A stretch of 64,000 nucleotides of DNA from JAAYDI01 sp052034005. Lineage in GTDB: Bacteria; Planctomycetota; Planctomycetia; Pirellulales; Pirellulaceae. The stretch lies in contig JBPOJB010000033.1 of NCBI GenBank assembly GCA_052034005.1, positions 26,472 to 90,471 on the forward strand, written 5' to 3'. A model generated the notes under the pieces. The model made no database searches. It was given only the letters and a program-made list of their open reading frames with translations, and was not told the DNA's origin. The translations under genes were made by a program, and so were the position numbers. The stretch's first letter is position 1. The number at the start of each line of letters is the position of its first letter. Of this stretch, positions 19,649 to 27,681 are shown one piece after another.

Positions 19649-20374
19649 CTAGTCGAGCCCGCACAATTGCTCGAGTTTAGTCCGTAACTCGGCCAGTTCC
19701 TTGGACTTGAACGCCGCTTTTGTCCTCTTAATTACTGCGATGGTCTCCATGATTGCCTGACGGAAAACCACCCTTTGAGGGCAGTCCAACAATTCACAGA
19801 GACTGCTGGAATCTGTACCTACACCAGACTGCGGGCTGAGCGTCAGCAATTCGGACAAGCAGGCGGCCAAGGTCCGCATCGTACCGACCGAGGCGGTGAC
19901 CGCCTCACCAGCGATCCCGGAGTTCAGGCCGGACAGCATCGCATCCAAGTCGCCCAGACAGGTCTGTAGACGTTCTCGAGTCGCCACCAACACCCGCGGT
20001 TTGCGAGAATGCGCGATTGCCGATTTGATGTGCTCGAGCAGCTTGTCGAAGTCCAAGGGTTTGGTCATGTAGGCTGCGACCGACAGGTCGATGGCGAGGA
20101 TTGCCGTCTCCGTGGAAGGGTAGCCGGTCACCAAGACTACGGGCATCTGGCCGTCGAGTTCCTTCGCGGCGCGCACGACCCGCAGGTCCGGATTGCTCGG
20201 CATGCGGATGTCGGCGATCATCAGGTCGAACCGGCGATCTTGGAGTGCCTTGATGGCTTCGTCGCCGCTGCCGGCGCAGTGGCACTGAAAGCCGTTGCGC
20301 TGCAGCAGCCGGTAGGTCGACTCCCGGAAAGTTTCCTCGTCGTCGACAAGCAGGACTGATCCAAGGCTGACCAT
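19649..20374 (-). CDS. Response regulator with uncharacterised C-terminal domain
   Basis: A 241-residue protein. REC domain (about 5-120) with acidic pair Asp11-Asp12, phosphoacceptor Asp55 (LMIADIRMP) and Lys105 (MTKPLD). The remaining 120 residues are helical, end in an AFKSKELAELRTKLEQL coil, and match no output domain that I recognise; there is no clear DNA-binding helix-turn-helix. The ATG at 20374 follows GGAGGAGTGAT and lies one base past the stop of the upstream kinase gene, so the pair is cotranscribed and probably cognate. The longer open frame inside the kinase is not used. Confidence 0.88.
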   Translation of the reverse strand: MVSLGSVLLVDDEETFRESTYRLLQRNGFQCHCAGSGDEAIKALQDRRFDLMIADIRMPSNPDLRVVRAAKELDGQMPVVLVTGYPSTETAILAIDLSVAAYMTKPLDFDKLLEHIKSAIAHSRKPRVLVATRERLQTCLGDLDAMLSGLNSGIAGEAVTASVGTMRTLAACLSELLTLSPQSGVGTDSSSLCELLDCPQRVVFRQAIMETIAVIKRTKAAFKSKELAELRTKLEQLCGLD

Positions 20375-20375
20375 A

Positions 20376-21917
20376 TCACTCCTCCAACGCATTTGCGTGC
20401 ATCGGGATGAAGACGCGGAACGTAGTCCCCTGCCCGGGGACGCTCGTGAACTCGATCCTGCCGCCGGCCGCCTCGACGACACTCTTAACGACCGAGAGAC
20501 CTAAGCCAAGCCCCCTGGTTGACGGATAACCAGTCTTCGAGGTGAAAAAAGGCTCAAAAATTCGCGGCCTGATGTCAGGGGAAATGCCTTGACCTTCGTC
20601 GTGGATGCTGATCTTCACCAGATCCGGATGGCCCTTGACCAACTCCACGGCGATGGTTATCACGCCCCCGCGTGGGGATGCCTCGATGGCATTCGTCGTC
20701 AGATTGTATAGGATCTGCTGGAGTGTACCTTCGCTCAGCAGGACTCGCAACTCCGGGAGTGCGTGTCGCTCACGAAACTGGACTTCATATTCGCGCTGCA
20801 GTGGTTCGATCATCGACAGCACGTCGCGGATCGTGTCACCGACAACTACCTCGGTGATTCGACTCGCTTCCGGCGAATAGAGCATGTACATCTGCTGTGT
20901 GATGTTGGAGATGCGTGCGATTTCCCGATCGATCCGTTCTATCATGTCGCGGTCCGGATGGTTCTCGGGCACTGCGTCCTTGATCAAGCGGAAGGCGTTC
21001 TTGATGCCGGCCAGCGGGTTGTTGATTTCGTGGGCGACGCGGGCGGCCATCCGGCCGGTAGCTGCCAGCTTCTCCGCTTCAGTCCGCATCTTCTCCGATT
21101 GGCGCAGGACCTCCTCAGCCTGCGTGCGCTCGGTGATGTCATCCACAAAAGCGACGACATACTTCTGTTCGCTCACTTCGATCGTTCCGAGGTTCAGCTT
21201 GACTGGGAATACGCTCCCATCCTTACGCTTATGAACGGTCTCAAACGAGATAGTCTCCCCGGCAATTACCTTCTCCCAAAGCGATATGACTTCACCAGCG
21301 GTCACTTCCGGATCAATATCTCTAATCGTCAAAGAGAGTAGTTCTTCGGCATCATATCCTAAGCTTTGGCAGGCCTTGTCATTAGCGTACAAGATTCTGC
21401 CGCTGAGATCGCGCACGAAGACCGCCGGACCGGCGATCTCCATGATGGTGCGTAATCCCCGTTCGCTCGTTGTGAGCCGCTCCTCCGCCTTCATGCGCTC
21501 GGTGATGTCTTCCAGGCACAGCAATACGCGCGGCGGTTCACCGTTATCGATCCTGGCCGTCGTGCCCAGCAGGACGACGTCTCGCCGAACCCCGGCGTGT
21601 GCCAACGTGGCGCGGTATTCAACGTCGCGGTGTACCCGCCCCGTCGCCAGCGTGTCTTCGATGGCCAGGCGGAGCCGACAGTCCCGGCAACTGACGCCGA
21701 AGCCGCAACCGTCCGGATGCTCCGCGGCATTGAGGCAGCCGAACGCGCCGCACGCCCTGCCTTCAACCAGTTCAGACGCTGGGACGCCTGCGAACTCGGC
21801 GAGAGCCCGGTTGGCGTAGAGCACCTTGCGGCCAGGGCCGAGCACGCACATCATGGTCGGCGCAGACTCATAGACCGCCTGAAGCTCAGCCTGGACTGCC
21901 TGGAGCCCTTGTTCCAT
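20376..21917 (-). CDS. PAS-PAS sensor histidine kinase (NtrB/AtoS-like)
   Basis: A 513-residue soluble kinase. PAS 1 (about 12-140) contains a cluster of Cys56, Cys61, Cys71, Cys77 and Cys80. PAS 2 spans about 150-270. The HisKA domain has His296 in VAHEINNP. The ATPase domain has LYNLTTNAIEA, DEGQGI and GLGLGLSVVKS. There is no membrane segment. It is cotranscribed with the response regulator that follows one base later. The ATG at 21917 has no ribosome-binding site and is immediately preceded in frame by a TAG that ends a 39-codon frame, described separately. The real N-terminus may therefore have been longer, or translation may be coupled. Confidence 0.9.
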   Translation of the reverse strand: MEQGLQAVQAELQAVYESAPTMMCVLGPGRKVLYANRALAEFAGVPASELVEGRACGAFGCLNAAEHPDGCGFGVSCRDCRLRLAIEDTLATGRVHRDVEYRATLAHAGVRRDVVLLGTTARIDNGEPPRVLLCLEDITERMKAEERLTTSERGLRTIMEIAGPAVFVRDLSGRILYANDKACQSLGYDAEELLSLTIRDIDPEVTAGEVISLWEKVIAGETISFETVHKRKDGSVFPVKLNLGTIEVSEQKYVVAFVDDITERTQAEEVLRQSEKMRTEAEKLAATGRMAARVAHEINNPLAGIKNAFRLIKDAVPENHPDRDMIERIDREIARISNITQQMYMLYSPEASRITEVVVGDTIRDVLSMIEPLQREYEVQFRERHALPELRVLLSEGTLQQILYNLTTNAIEASPRGGVITIAVELVKGHPDLVKISIHDEGQGISPDIRPRIFEPFFTSKTGYPSTRGLGLGLSVVKSVVEAAGGRIEFTSVPGQGTTFRVFIPMHANALEE

Positions 21918-22037
21918 CTATCTGCGCTCGGTGAGGTTCTGGACAGCACAAGGGCACGTCGACACAACGCCGGCTGTCTCAGGTATCGGTGTGGATGCGG
22001 TCCCGTGCTTCTCTAGGGGGCTCTCTTCGCTAGCCAT
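21918..22037 (-). CDS. 39-codon in-frame ORF directly before the PAS kinase
   Basis: An ATG at 22037 with a strong GAGAGGTGAGAGC site opens a 39-residue frame ending LTERR and then TAG. The next codon, in the same frame, is the kinase ATG. LTERR is the typical linker that precedes PAS coils, so this looks like the true 5' end of the kinase gene interrupted by an amber codon. Alternatively it is a leader peptide that delivers ribosomes to a kinase start without its own site. Confidence 0.5.
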   Translation of the reverse strand: MASEESPLEKHGTASTPIPETAGVVSTCPCAVQNLTERR

Positions 22038-22298
22038 GCTCTCACCTCTCGGGCAAGGTATGGGGCACGGCTGGAACCGCACTCCTCTAGTCTACGCGCT
22101 GTCAGGCCGGAATGGCAAGCGGGATATCCGCTCCAGCCCACAACGTGACTGCCATGACAGGTTACCCCGGGACGGTCGGAATGGTGGGTTCGGTGGGAAG
22201 CGGTCTGGATCCGTGAGCTAGAGTATCTCCGACAGGCCGTGGCGCGCCCTCGGTCTGAAACGCGATCCGTTGACATTCTGGAAGCTGCGTGAGACGTC

Positions 22299-23432
22299 AT
22301 GCCGTCGAAAGAGATTGGTGTGCTGGTGGTCGACGATTCGGCGGTGATCCGCTCGATCATCGCGGATAGCATTGCGGCCACGCCCGGCATGAAGGTGGTC
22401 GGCAAGGCGGGTGATGGGCAGCAAGCGCTGGCGGTCCTCGACTCCCTGCGGCCGGACGTGATCACCCTGGACATCCAGATGCCCAACATGGACGGGTTGG
22501 CTACCCTGGAGGCCATTCTGGCCCGCCGGCCGATTCCCGTGATCATGGTCAGCTCGCTGACCAGGCTCGGTGCCAACATCACGCTGGACGCGCTGGATCG
22601 CGGCGCGGTCGATTACCTGGCGAAACCCGACTACGGGGCCAAGACTAAGACCGCGATTCTGGAGGACTTGCCGCGCAAGATCCGGGCGGCGGCAGGGGTC
22701 GACGTGCGGCGGATTCTGCAAATCCGGCAGGAGCGGAAACAGCGCCGTGCGGAGGCCAAGGGGACAGGTCCCCTCGGTGCGAAGCAACCTTCGGACCGTT
22801 CCGGCAAATCGGCCCCGTCCCCTTTCTCGCGCGCCCTGGCCGACAAGTGCATCGCGATTGGCATCTCGACGGGCGGCCCCCCGGCCCTGGCCCGCCTGTT
22901 CGAGGCGATCCGGTCGCCCATGCCGCCGATCGTCGTGGTGCAACACATGCCGCCGGGTTTCACCAAACCGCTGGCCTGGCGTCTTGATTCGCTAAGCGAA
23001 TTGACGATCCGGGAAGCGGCCCATGGGGATTTGCTCGAACCCGACCATGTGTTGATTGCACCGGGCGGAAAGCACCTGCAGGTCCACCGTGTCGGCACGT
23101 CGGTCAAGGCCGTGGTTCGCGGCGGGGCGCCGGTCAGCGGCCACATGCCGTCGGCCGATGTGCTGATGAAGAGTGTCGCAGAGACTTTCGGCAGGAACTC
23201 CCTGGGCCTGATCATGACCGGCATGGGACGCGACGGGGCCGACGGCTGCGGCGCGATTCGGGCCGCCGGCGGGTATGTCCTCGGCCAGGACGAGGCCAGC
23301 TCGGACGTCTACGGCATGAACAAAGTGGCCTACTTGGCGGGGAACGTCGACCGCCAGTTCTCCTTGAACGAGGCGGCTGCGGTAATCGCCCAGTATGTGC
23401 GTAGTCGTTTCGCGCCAGGATCCCGCGTTTGA
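22299..23432 (+). CDS. cheB: Chemotaxis response regulator, protein-glutamate methylesterase
   Basis: A 377-residue CheB. REC domain (about 5-125) with Asp58 and Lys109, an Arg/Lys-rich linker (about 135-180), then the methylesterase/deamidase with the triad Ser190 (GISTGGP), His216 (QHMP) and Asp312 (GMGRDGADG). It removes methyl groups from the receptor, opposing CheR. The linker is encoded over a GGGGAC-type palindrome (22758-22824). Start ATG 22299 has no strong ribosome-binding site. It opens the chemosensory cluster and is divergent from the PAS kinase. Confidence 0.95.
   Translation: MPSKEIGVLVVDDSAVIRSIIADSIAATPGMKVVGKAGDGQQALAVLDSLRPDVITLDIQMPNMDGLATLEAILARRPIPVIMVSSLTRLGANITLDALDRGAVDYLAKPDYGAKTKTAILEDLPRKIRAAAGVDVRRILQIRQERKQRRAEAKGTGPLGAKQPSDRSGKSAPSPFSRALADKCIAIGISTGGPPALARLFEAIRSPMPPIVVVQHMPPGFTKPLAWRLDSLSELTIREAAHGDLLEPDHVLIAPGGKHLQVHRVGTSVKAVVRGGAPVSGHMPSADVLMKSVAETFGRNSLGLIMTGMGRDGADGCGAIRAAGGYVLGQDEASSDVYGMNKVAYLAGNVDRQFSLNEAAAVIAQYVRSRFAPGSRV
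22758..22824 (+). repeat. REP-like GGGGAC palindromic element inside cheB
   Basis: AAGGGGAC at 22758-22765, followed closely by AGGTCCCCT, is matched by GTCCCCTT at 22817-22824. The arrangement is like the intergenic pair at 28548-28613. It encodes the Gly/Ser/Pro-rich part of the interdomain linker, where an in-frame insertion would be tolerated. Confidence 0.6.
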
Positions 23433-23513
23433 CTTCGTGACTACGTGGCCTAGGTTTTTTCGTCCGCTATCGGTTTCACCACGTCACGCAGGTTTCTTTC
23501 CCCGAGCCATCTC

Positions 23514-23885
23514 ATGAGCACGAATGCCCTTGTTGCCGACGATTCCGGCACGATGCGGAAGATCATCATTCGTTCCCTCAACGCGCTGGGCATCACGTCG
23601 GTCGTCGAAGCCGCCGACGGCAACCAGGCTGTGGCGCTGTTCAAGCCGGGCGCATTCGACCTGGTGCTGACCGACTGGAACATGCCCGACAAGTCGGGTC
23701 TGGAGGTCATCAAGGAAATCCGCGCTCAGGATACCAAGGTGCCCATCATCATGATCACAACAGAAGCCGAGAAGCAGCGCGTGCTGGCGGCCATTCAGGC
23801 GGGTGTGACCGATTACCTGGTCAAGCCGTTCACTCCCGAGACGCTCCAGGAGAAGGTCGAAAAGCACGTCGCAGTCGGGGCATGA
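23514..23885 (+). CDS. cheY: CheY-type response regulator
   Basis: A 123-residue stand-alone receiver domain with Asp9-Asp10, phosphoacceptor Asp54 (LTDWNMP), Thr in the MITTEAE strand and Lys in YLVKPFTP. The length, the TDWNMP motif and the VKPFT signature are those of CheY rather than of a generic receiver. It should carry the signal from CheA to its target, which in the absence of visible flagellar genes may not be a motor. It follows cheB by 81 bases. A second CheY-like gene is at 33847. Confidence 0.92.
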   Translation: MSTNALVADDSGTMRKIIIRSLNALGITSVVEAADGNQAVALFKPGAFDLVLTDWNMPDKSGLEVIKEIRAQDTKVPIIMITTEAEKQRVLAAIQAGVTDYLVKPFTPETLQEKVEKHVAVGA

Positions 23886-24050
23886 TCCTGGCCCTGCCGC
23901 TCACGGGACAAATCCGGCAGTTGCTGCAGTCTCCACACCATGAATCCGTGGCATCAGGTCGGATCCCAAAGCTCGTCCAGGCGGTTTATCTGACACAAGT
24001 GGTGCTGCCCAACGCTCGCGAAGGTTGCACCAGATCCAGAAGACCGGCTT

Positions 24051-24118
24051 GGCACGTCGCCGGCGTTAGCGGACAGGATTTGAGCCTGGCAGTTGAAGGT
24101 GCCAGCGAATTGACGTGC
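24051..24118 (+). ncRNA. Partial third copy of the structured RNA motif
   Basis: The stretch 24063-24102 aligns with hairpin C of the element at 24368-24407, sharing CAGG, GCCTG and CAGTTGAAGG in order. It is enclosed by a stem GCACGTC (24052-24058) with GACGTGC (24112-24118). Hairpins A and B are not evident and there is no T-run, so this is either a degenerate copy or a separate leader element. Confidence 0.4.
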
Positions 24119-24269
24119 GTTTGAATCAACGGGTTACACATATTCTGTCTTCCAGCCGGACTGACTCCACCGTGACCTTCCAAGGCGGAGGCACTCACAG
24201 GGGCCACAGCCGTTGGTTTTTCCGCTTCGACCGTGCAAAACGAAGCGTGGGAAGCTAGGAAGGCATTTC

Positions 24270-24297
24270 TTGCACCGCATTGATTGTGGGCTATGGT
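24270..24297 (+). promoter_or_regulatory. Putative sigma70 promoter for RNA copy 2
   Basis: TTGCAC (24270-24275), a 16-base spacer and TATGGT (24292-24297) form a plausible -35/-10 pair about ten bases before the conserved RNA begins. The sequence around the -10 (GCTATGGTTG) is echoed by GCTAGAGTTG at the matching place in copy 1. Confidence 0.5.
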
Positions 24298-24299
24298 TG

Positions 24300-24476
24300 C
24301 GTACACGAGTTCCTTCGCGCCGCAGGCGGCGCGAGAGAAACGGCCCCGCAGGAGACAGGGCGGGGCACCTTAACGAGCAGGACATGGGCCTGCCAGTTGA
24401 AGGCACCTAACGAAGTCATACTCTTCCGCGGGACTACCCCGCCAGCGAAGAGTCGACCTCGTTGGTGCTTTTTTTT
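24300..24476 (+). ncRNA. Candidate structured RNA, copy 2 (four hairpins plus terminator)
   Basis: Same order of parts as the minus-strand copy at 19456-19610. Hairpin A is 24316-24333 (CGCGCCG/CGGCGCG) within the GAGTT...GAGAAACGG frame. Hairpin B is 24343-24366 (GCCCCGC/GCGGGGC). Hairpin C is 24368-24403 (CCTTAAC/GTTGAAGG outside, GCAGG/CCTGC inside). Hairpin D is 24403-24468, followed by eight T. Each of hairpins B, C and D carries a GGA. With a promoter-like sequence just upstream and a terminator at the end it looks like an independent RNA of about 175 nt. It could also be a leader of the CheR-like gene 143 bases downstream. Part of the 734-base gap 23886-24619, which holds no convincing gene. 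Confidence 0.72.
24403..24476 (+). terminator. Intrinsic terminator (hairpin D of RNA copy 2)
   Basis: GCACC/GGTGC and AACGA/TCGTT form the base. Inner helices ACTCTTC/GAAGAGT and GCGGG/CCCGC form the top, and eight T follow (24469-24476). This is a long intrinsic terminator on the plus strand. Confidence 0.9.
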
Positions 24477-24619
24477 GTTGGTCGAATTGGTTACGCACCC
24501 ACACCCGCCCCACCACTTGGCCAGCCAGTTACCACACGCAGCAGGTCACGGACGCGGCCTTCCGCGGCGACGGATCCGCCGGCTGTCCCCGATGGACCCT
24601 TAGCGATCCCACCCGAAAC

Positions 24620-25372
24620 ATGGCTTTCACTTTCTTTTTCCGTGACTCGCAGACGCTGGAACTGGCCATCGACCAGGCCCTGCCCAGCCTCCGGGGTCGC
24701 GCTTCCATCCACGTGTGGGACGCCGGATGCGCCCACGGGCCCGAACCCTACACGTTGGCTATCCTGCTCCGCGAGCGGATGTCCGACTACGTCTTCAGGA
24801 ACGTCCACATCCATGCCACCGACGTTGATTCGAGCTTCGCCGCCCAGGTGACGTCAGGCGTCTTCGCCGAAGCGGAGGTCAAGCGGGTCCCGCCCGAGAT
24901 CCTCCAGAAATACTTCCGCGTCGCCTGCCAACCTGCAGGAGCCAACGGGAACGGTCTCTCACGCTTGGTCGAGGTCGTCCCGGAACTGCGGAACAAGGTC
25001 ACATTCTCGCACCACGACCTGCTGTCGCTTCGGCCGATTCGGGAAGGGTTGAGCCTGATCGTATGCAAGAACGTGCTCTTGCACTTCGACGCGGCGCAGC
25101 GGATTCAGGTCCTGCGGATGTTCCACGCCGCCCTTCAGCCGTGCGGCATCCTGGTGATGGAAAACACTCAGAGACTACCAGATGTGCTGGAGCCGTTCTT
25201 CCAGCAGGTCGCTCCTCATGCCCAAGTCTTCCGGAAGGTAGAGCGAGTGCTTGCAGTGCATCGGGCCCAGAAAGACGTTCCGTACGCGCATGGCCGTTCG
25301 CGCGAGGACGTGCAAGGCGACGGATCGCTCCCCCATTGTGGAAAGTCGTACCAGCAACAAGGGAAAGGCTAG
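24620..25372 (+). CDS. CheR-like SAM-dependent methyltransferase lacking the N-terminal domain
   Basis: A 250-residue protein matching only the catalytic half of CheR: DAGCAHGPEPYTLAI replaces the usual AGCSTGEEPYTLA SAM loop, ATDVD is the second motif, and CKNVLLHFD replaces CRNVLIYF. The N-terminal helical CheR domain, which helps bind the receptor, is missing. A full CheR is encoded at 28871, so this one may methylate another target or be helped by a partner. It lies 67 bases before the receptor gene, which suggests the receptor as substrate. No clear ribosome-binding site. The C-terminal 30 residues are low-complexity. Confidence 0.82.
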   Translation: MAFTFFFRDSQTLELAIDQALPSLRGRASIHVWDAGCAHGPEPYTLAILLRERMSDYVFRNVHIHATDVDSSFAAQVTSGVFAEAEVKRVPPEILQKYFRVACQPAGANGNGLSRLVEVVPELRNKVTFSHHDLLSLRPIREGLSLIVCKNVLLHFDAAQRIQVLRMFHAALQPCGILVMENTQRLPDVLEPFFQQVAPHAQVFRKVERVLAVHRAQKDVPYAHGRSREDVQGDGSLPHCGKSYQQQGKG

Positions 25373-25438
25373 CTCGCGCAATCCAACAACGGCCTTCCGA
25401 AGCCTTTCGCCACACTCCAGACAAACAAGGAGAAACAC

Positions 25439-27598
25439 ATGTTTGCCAAGATGAAGACCGGGACCAAGATCCTGGCCGGGTTCGGAATCGCCACCGCGAT
25501 CGCCATCGCGGTCGGGGTGGTGGGTTACTGGGGAATCAACAAGCTCTCGGGCCACACGCACACGATTGCTGACTGCCGGCTCCCCAGCGTCCGCGGGCTG
25601 AACTTGATCGCCAAAGGGCAACTCCAGGTAAGCTACGGGCATCGCGGATTGCTGCATCCCCAGATGATGGACGCCCGGTCCCGGGCCAACCAGTACGATC
25701 GGTGCAAGCAAGGCTTTGAGCAAGCCGAAGTGGGCTGGAAGATGTACGAACCGCTGACGCACACACCCGAGGAAGCGGCGATGTGGAAGGAGTTGGGCAA
25801 GCTCTGGGATGACTGGAAAGTGACTGCGGAAGAGATCGAGAAAGTCTCGCGCGAAAAGGACCAGCTTGTAGCCGACGGCGTTGCGCTGGATGATCCGAAG
25901 GTCCTCGCCATCGATAAGAAGGCCATGGAGATTGGGGACGTCTCACGCAGTGCGCTCAACAGCTCCGCTGCGAAGCTCGACGAACTCATCAAGCTGAGTG
26001 CGAAACTAAGTGAGGAGGAATCAGCGCAGGCCACTCACGATGCGAGCACGGCGATGGTCGTGATGTTCACGACGATCGGCATCGGTTTCGTGGCCATGCT
26101 CCTGTTGGGTGTGTTCCTCAGCAGAAGCATTTCCAAGATGGTCGGCACGCTGATCAGCGAAACCAAGCGTCTGACACAGGACGCTGTGGAGGGCAGACTC
26201 CAGACGCGCGGCAACCCCGAGCTGATGAGCTTGGAATTCCGCCCCATCGTCGAGGGCATCAATGCCACGCTTGACGCCGTGATCGGCCCATTGAATATCG
26301 CGGCCGAGTACGTGGATCGCATTTCCAAGGGCGATATCCCGGCGAAGATCACCGACAGCTACAACGGCGACTTCAACGAGATCAAGAACAACCTCAACCA
26401 GTGCATTGACGCGCTCAACGGGCTGCTTGCCGAGGGCGCGATTCTGACGGAAGCGGCGCAGGAAGGCCGGCTGGACACCCGGGCCAACGACAGCCAGTTC
26501 CAGGGCAAGTACCGCGACTTGATGCAGGGCATGAGCCGAACCCTGGAAGAGTTCGCCACGCCGATGACCGACATCGGCGAGGTGCTGAAGCGACTGGCCC
26601 GCAAGGACTTCTCGCGAGGCGTCGAGACCGAGTACCCGGGCGCCTATGGCGAGCTGAGCGACAACGTCAACACCGTCGTGGAAGCCATCCGCGCGGCCAT
26701 CGAGCAGATCAACGAGAGCGCCAACCAGTTTGCCGAGGGTTCGCGGGTGATCGCCGAGAGTTCGCAGACGCTGGCCTCCGGATCGCAGGAACAATGCTCC
26801 AGCGTGCAGCAGGTCACGGCGTCGATCGAGGAGCTGAGCCGTTCGGTCCAGGGCGTGAAGGACAACGCGCACGAGGCCGATACACTCTCGAAGGAAACCG
26901 GCGAGTTGGCCGAACAGGGCGCCCAGGCCGTACGCAAGTCGGCCGAGGCCATGGAGTTGATCCGGGCCAGTTCCGACCAGATCGCCGAAATCAGCCAGGT
27001 CATCTCGGAGATCGCCAGTCAGACGAACCTGTTGGCGCTGAACGCCGCGATTGAGGCGGCCCGGGCCGGCGAACATGGCATGGGCTTCGCCGTGGTGGCC
27101 GATGAGGTCCGCAAGCTGGCCGAACGCGCCAATCAGGCGGCCGGCGAGATCACCAAGCTGATCAAGGAGTCCAGCGACCGGGTCCAGGAGGGCGGCAAGC
27201 TCAGCCAAGAGACCGAGGAGGCGCTGAAGAAGATCGTCTCGGGCGTGCAGACCACGGCCGCCAGGATCGGCGAGATCGCCACGGCCACCGTGCAGCAGGC
27301 CACTAATTCCGAGGAGGTCTCCAAGGCCATCCAAGGGATCTCGCAAGTAACCGAGCAGTCCGCAGCCGGCAGCGAGCAGATGGCCTCGTCCAGCGAGCAG
27401 TTGGGCGCACAGGCCCAGGCCCTGCGCGACCTGGTCGGCCAGTTCAACACCGGCCACGGCCAGACCCAGACGACCGCGAGCGAGGCGACCCGTGCGCAGG
27501 CCGCGACGGGCAAAGGCTCGGGCGCCGGCGCGAAAAAGCACAAAGCCATGAGCCGGACGGCAAAGGCTGGCGAGCCACCCACGGCCGTCGCAGTCTGA
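25439..27598 (+). CDS. Methyl-accepting chemotaxis protein
   Basis: A 719-residue receptor. Short cytoplasmic start, TM1 (about 12-33), a periplasmic four-helix-bundle-like sensor domain (about 34-200), TM2 (about 204-227), HAMP followed by further HAMP-like helices (about 228-420), then a long signalling coiled coil. The hairpin tip SQTNLLALNAAIEAARAGEH lies near residue 525, and the adjoining FAVVADEVRKLAERA is canonical. The end is a flexible Ala/Thr/Lys tail without the pentapeptide tether for CheR/CheB. GGAGA lies just before the ATG. It is the only receptor gene in the cluster. The ligand is unknown. Confidence 0.95.
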   Translation: MFAKMKTGTKILAGFGIATAIAIAVGVVGYWGINKLSGHTHTIADCRLPSVRGLNLIAKGQLQVSYGHRGLLHPQMMDARSRANQYDRCKQGFEQAEVGWKMYEPLTHTPEEAAMWKELGKLWDDWKVTAEEIEKVSREKDQLVADGVALDDPKVLAIDKKAMEIGDVSRSALNSSAAKLDELIKLSAKLSEEESAQATHDASTAMVVMFTTIGIGFVAMLLLGVFLSRSISKMVGTLISETKRLTQDAVEGRLQTRGNPELMSLEFRPIVEGINATLDAVIGPLNIAAEYVDRISKGDIPAKITDSYNGDFNEIKNNLNQCIDALNGLLAEGAILTEAAQEGRLDTRANDSQFQGKYRDLMQGMSRTLEEFATPMTDIGEVLKRLARKDFSRGVETEYPGAYGELSDNVNTVVEAIRAAIEQINESANQFAEGSRVIAESSQTLASGSQEQCSSVQQVTASIEELSRSVQGVKDNAHEADTLSKETGELAEQGAQAVRKSAEAMELIRASSDQIAEISQVISEIASQTNLLALNAAIEAARAGEHGMGFAVVADEVRKLAERANQAAGEITKLIKESSDRVQEGGKLSQETEEALKKIVSGVQTTAARIGEIATATVQQATNSEEVSKAIQGISQVTEQSAAGSEQMASSSEQLGAQAQALRDLVGQFNTGHGQTQTTASEATRAQAATGKGSGAGAKKHKAMSRTAKAGEPPTAVAV

Positions 27599-27681
27599 TG
27601 CTGCACGGAAAGGCGAAGGGCGGCCCCGGCAAGCCCGGGGCCGCCCCCGTCTGAGCGTGCCTCTCGTTCAAGGAGACAGAT

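Noticed and set aside
20425..20441. GTCCCC-TGCCC-GGGGAC palindrome in the PAS kinase gene
   Set aside because: It falls in conserved codons of the ATPase domain C-terminus (GQGTTF), so it is explained by coding and is not evidence for a REP insertion.
23882..24124. An 80-codon frame whose ATG overlaps the cheY stop
   Set aside because: The ATGA overlap is attractive, but the translation has no recognisable domain and runs through the partial RNA motif at 24051-24118. It is more likely non-coding.
24230..24476. 6S RNA, tmRNA, RNase P RNA or SRP RNA
   Set aside because: There is no long bubble-interrupted rod as in 6S, no tRNA-like end or tag frame as in tmRNA, no conserved RNase P core, and no GGAA-capped SRP hairpin.
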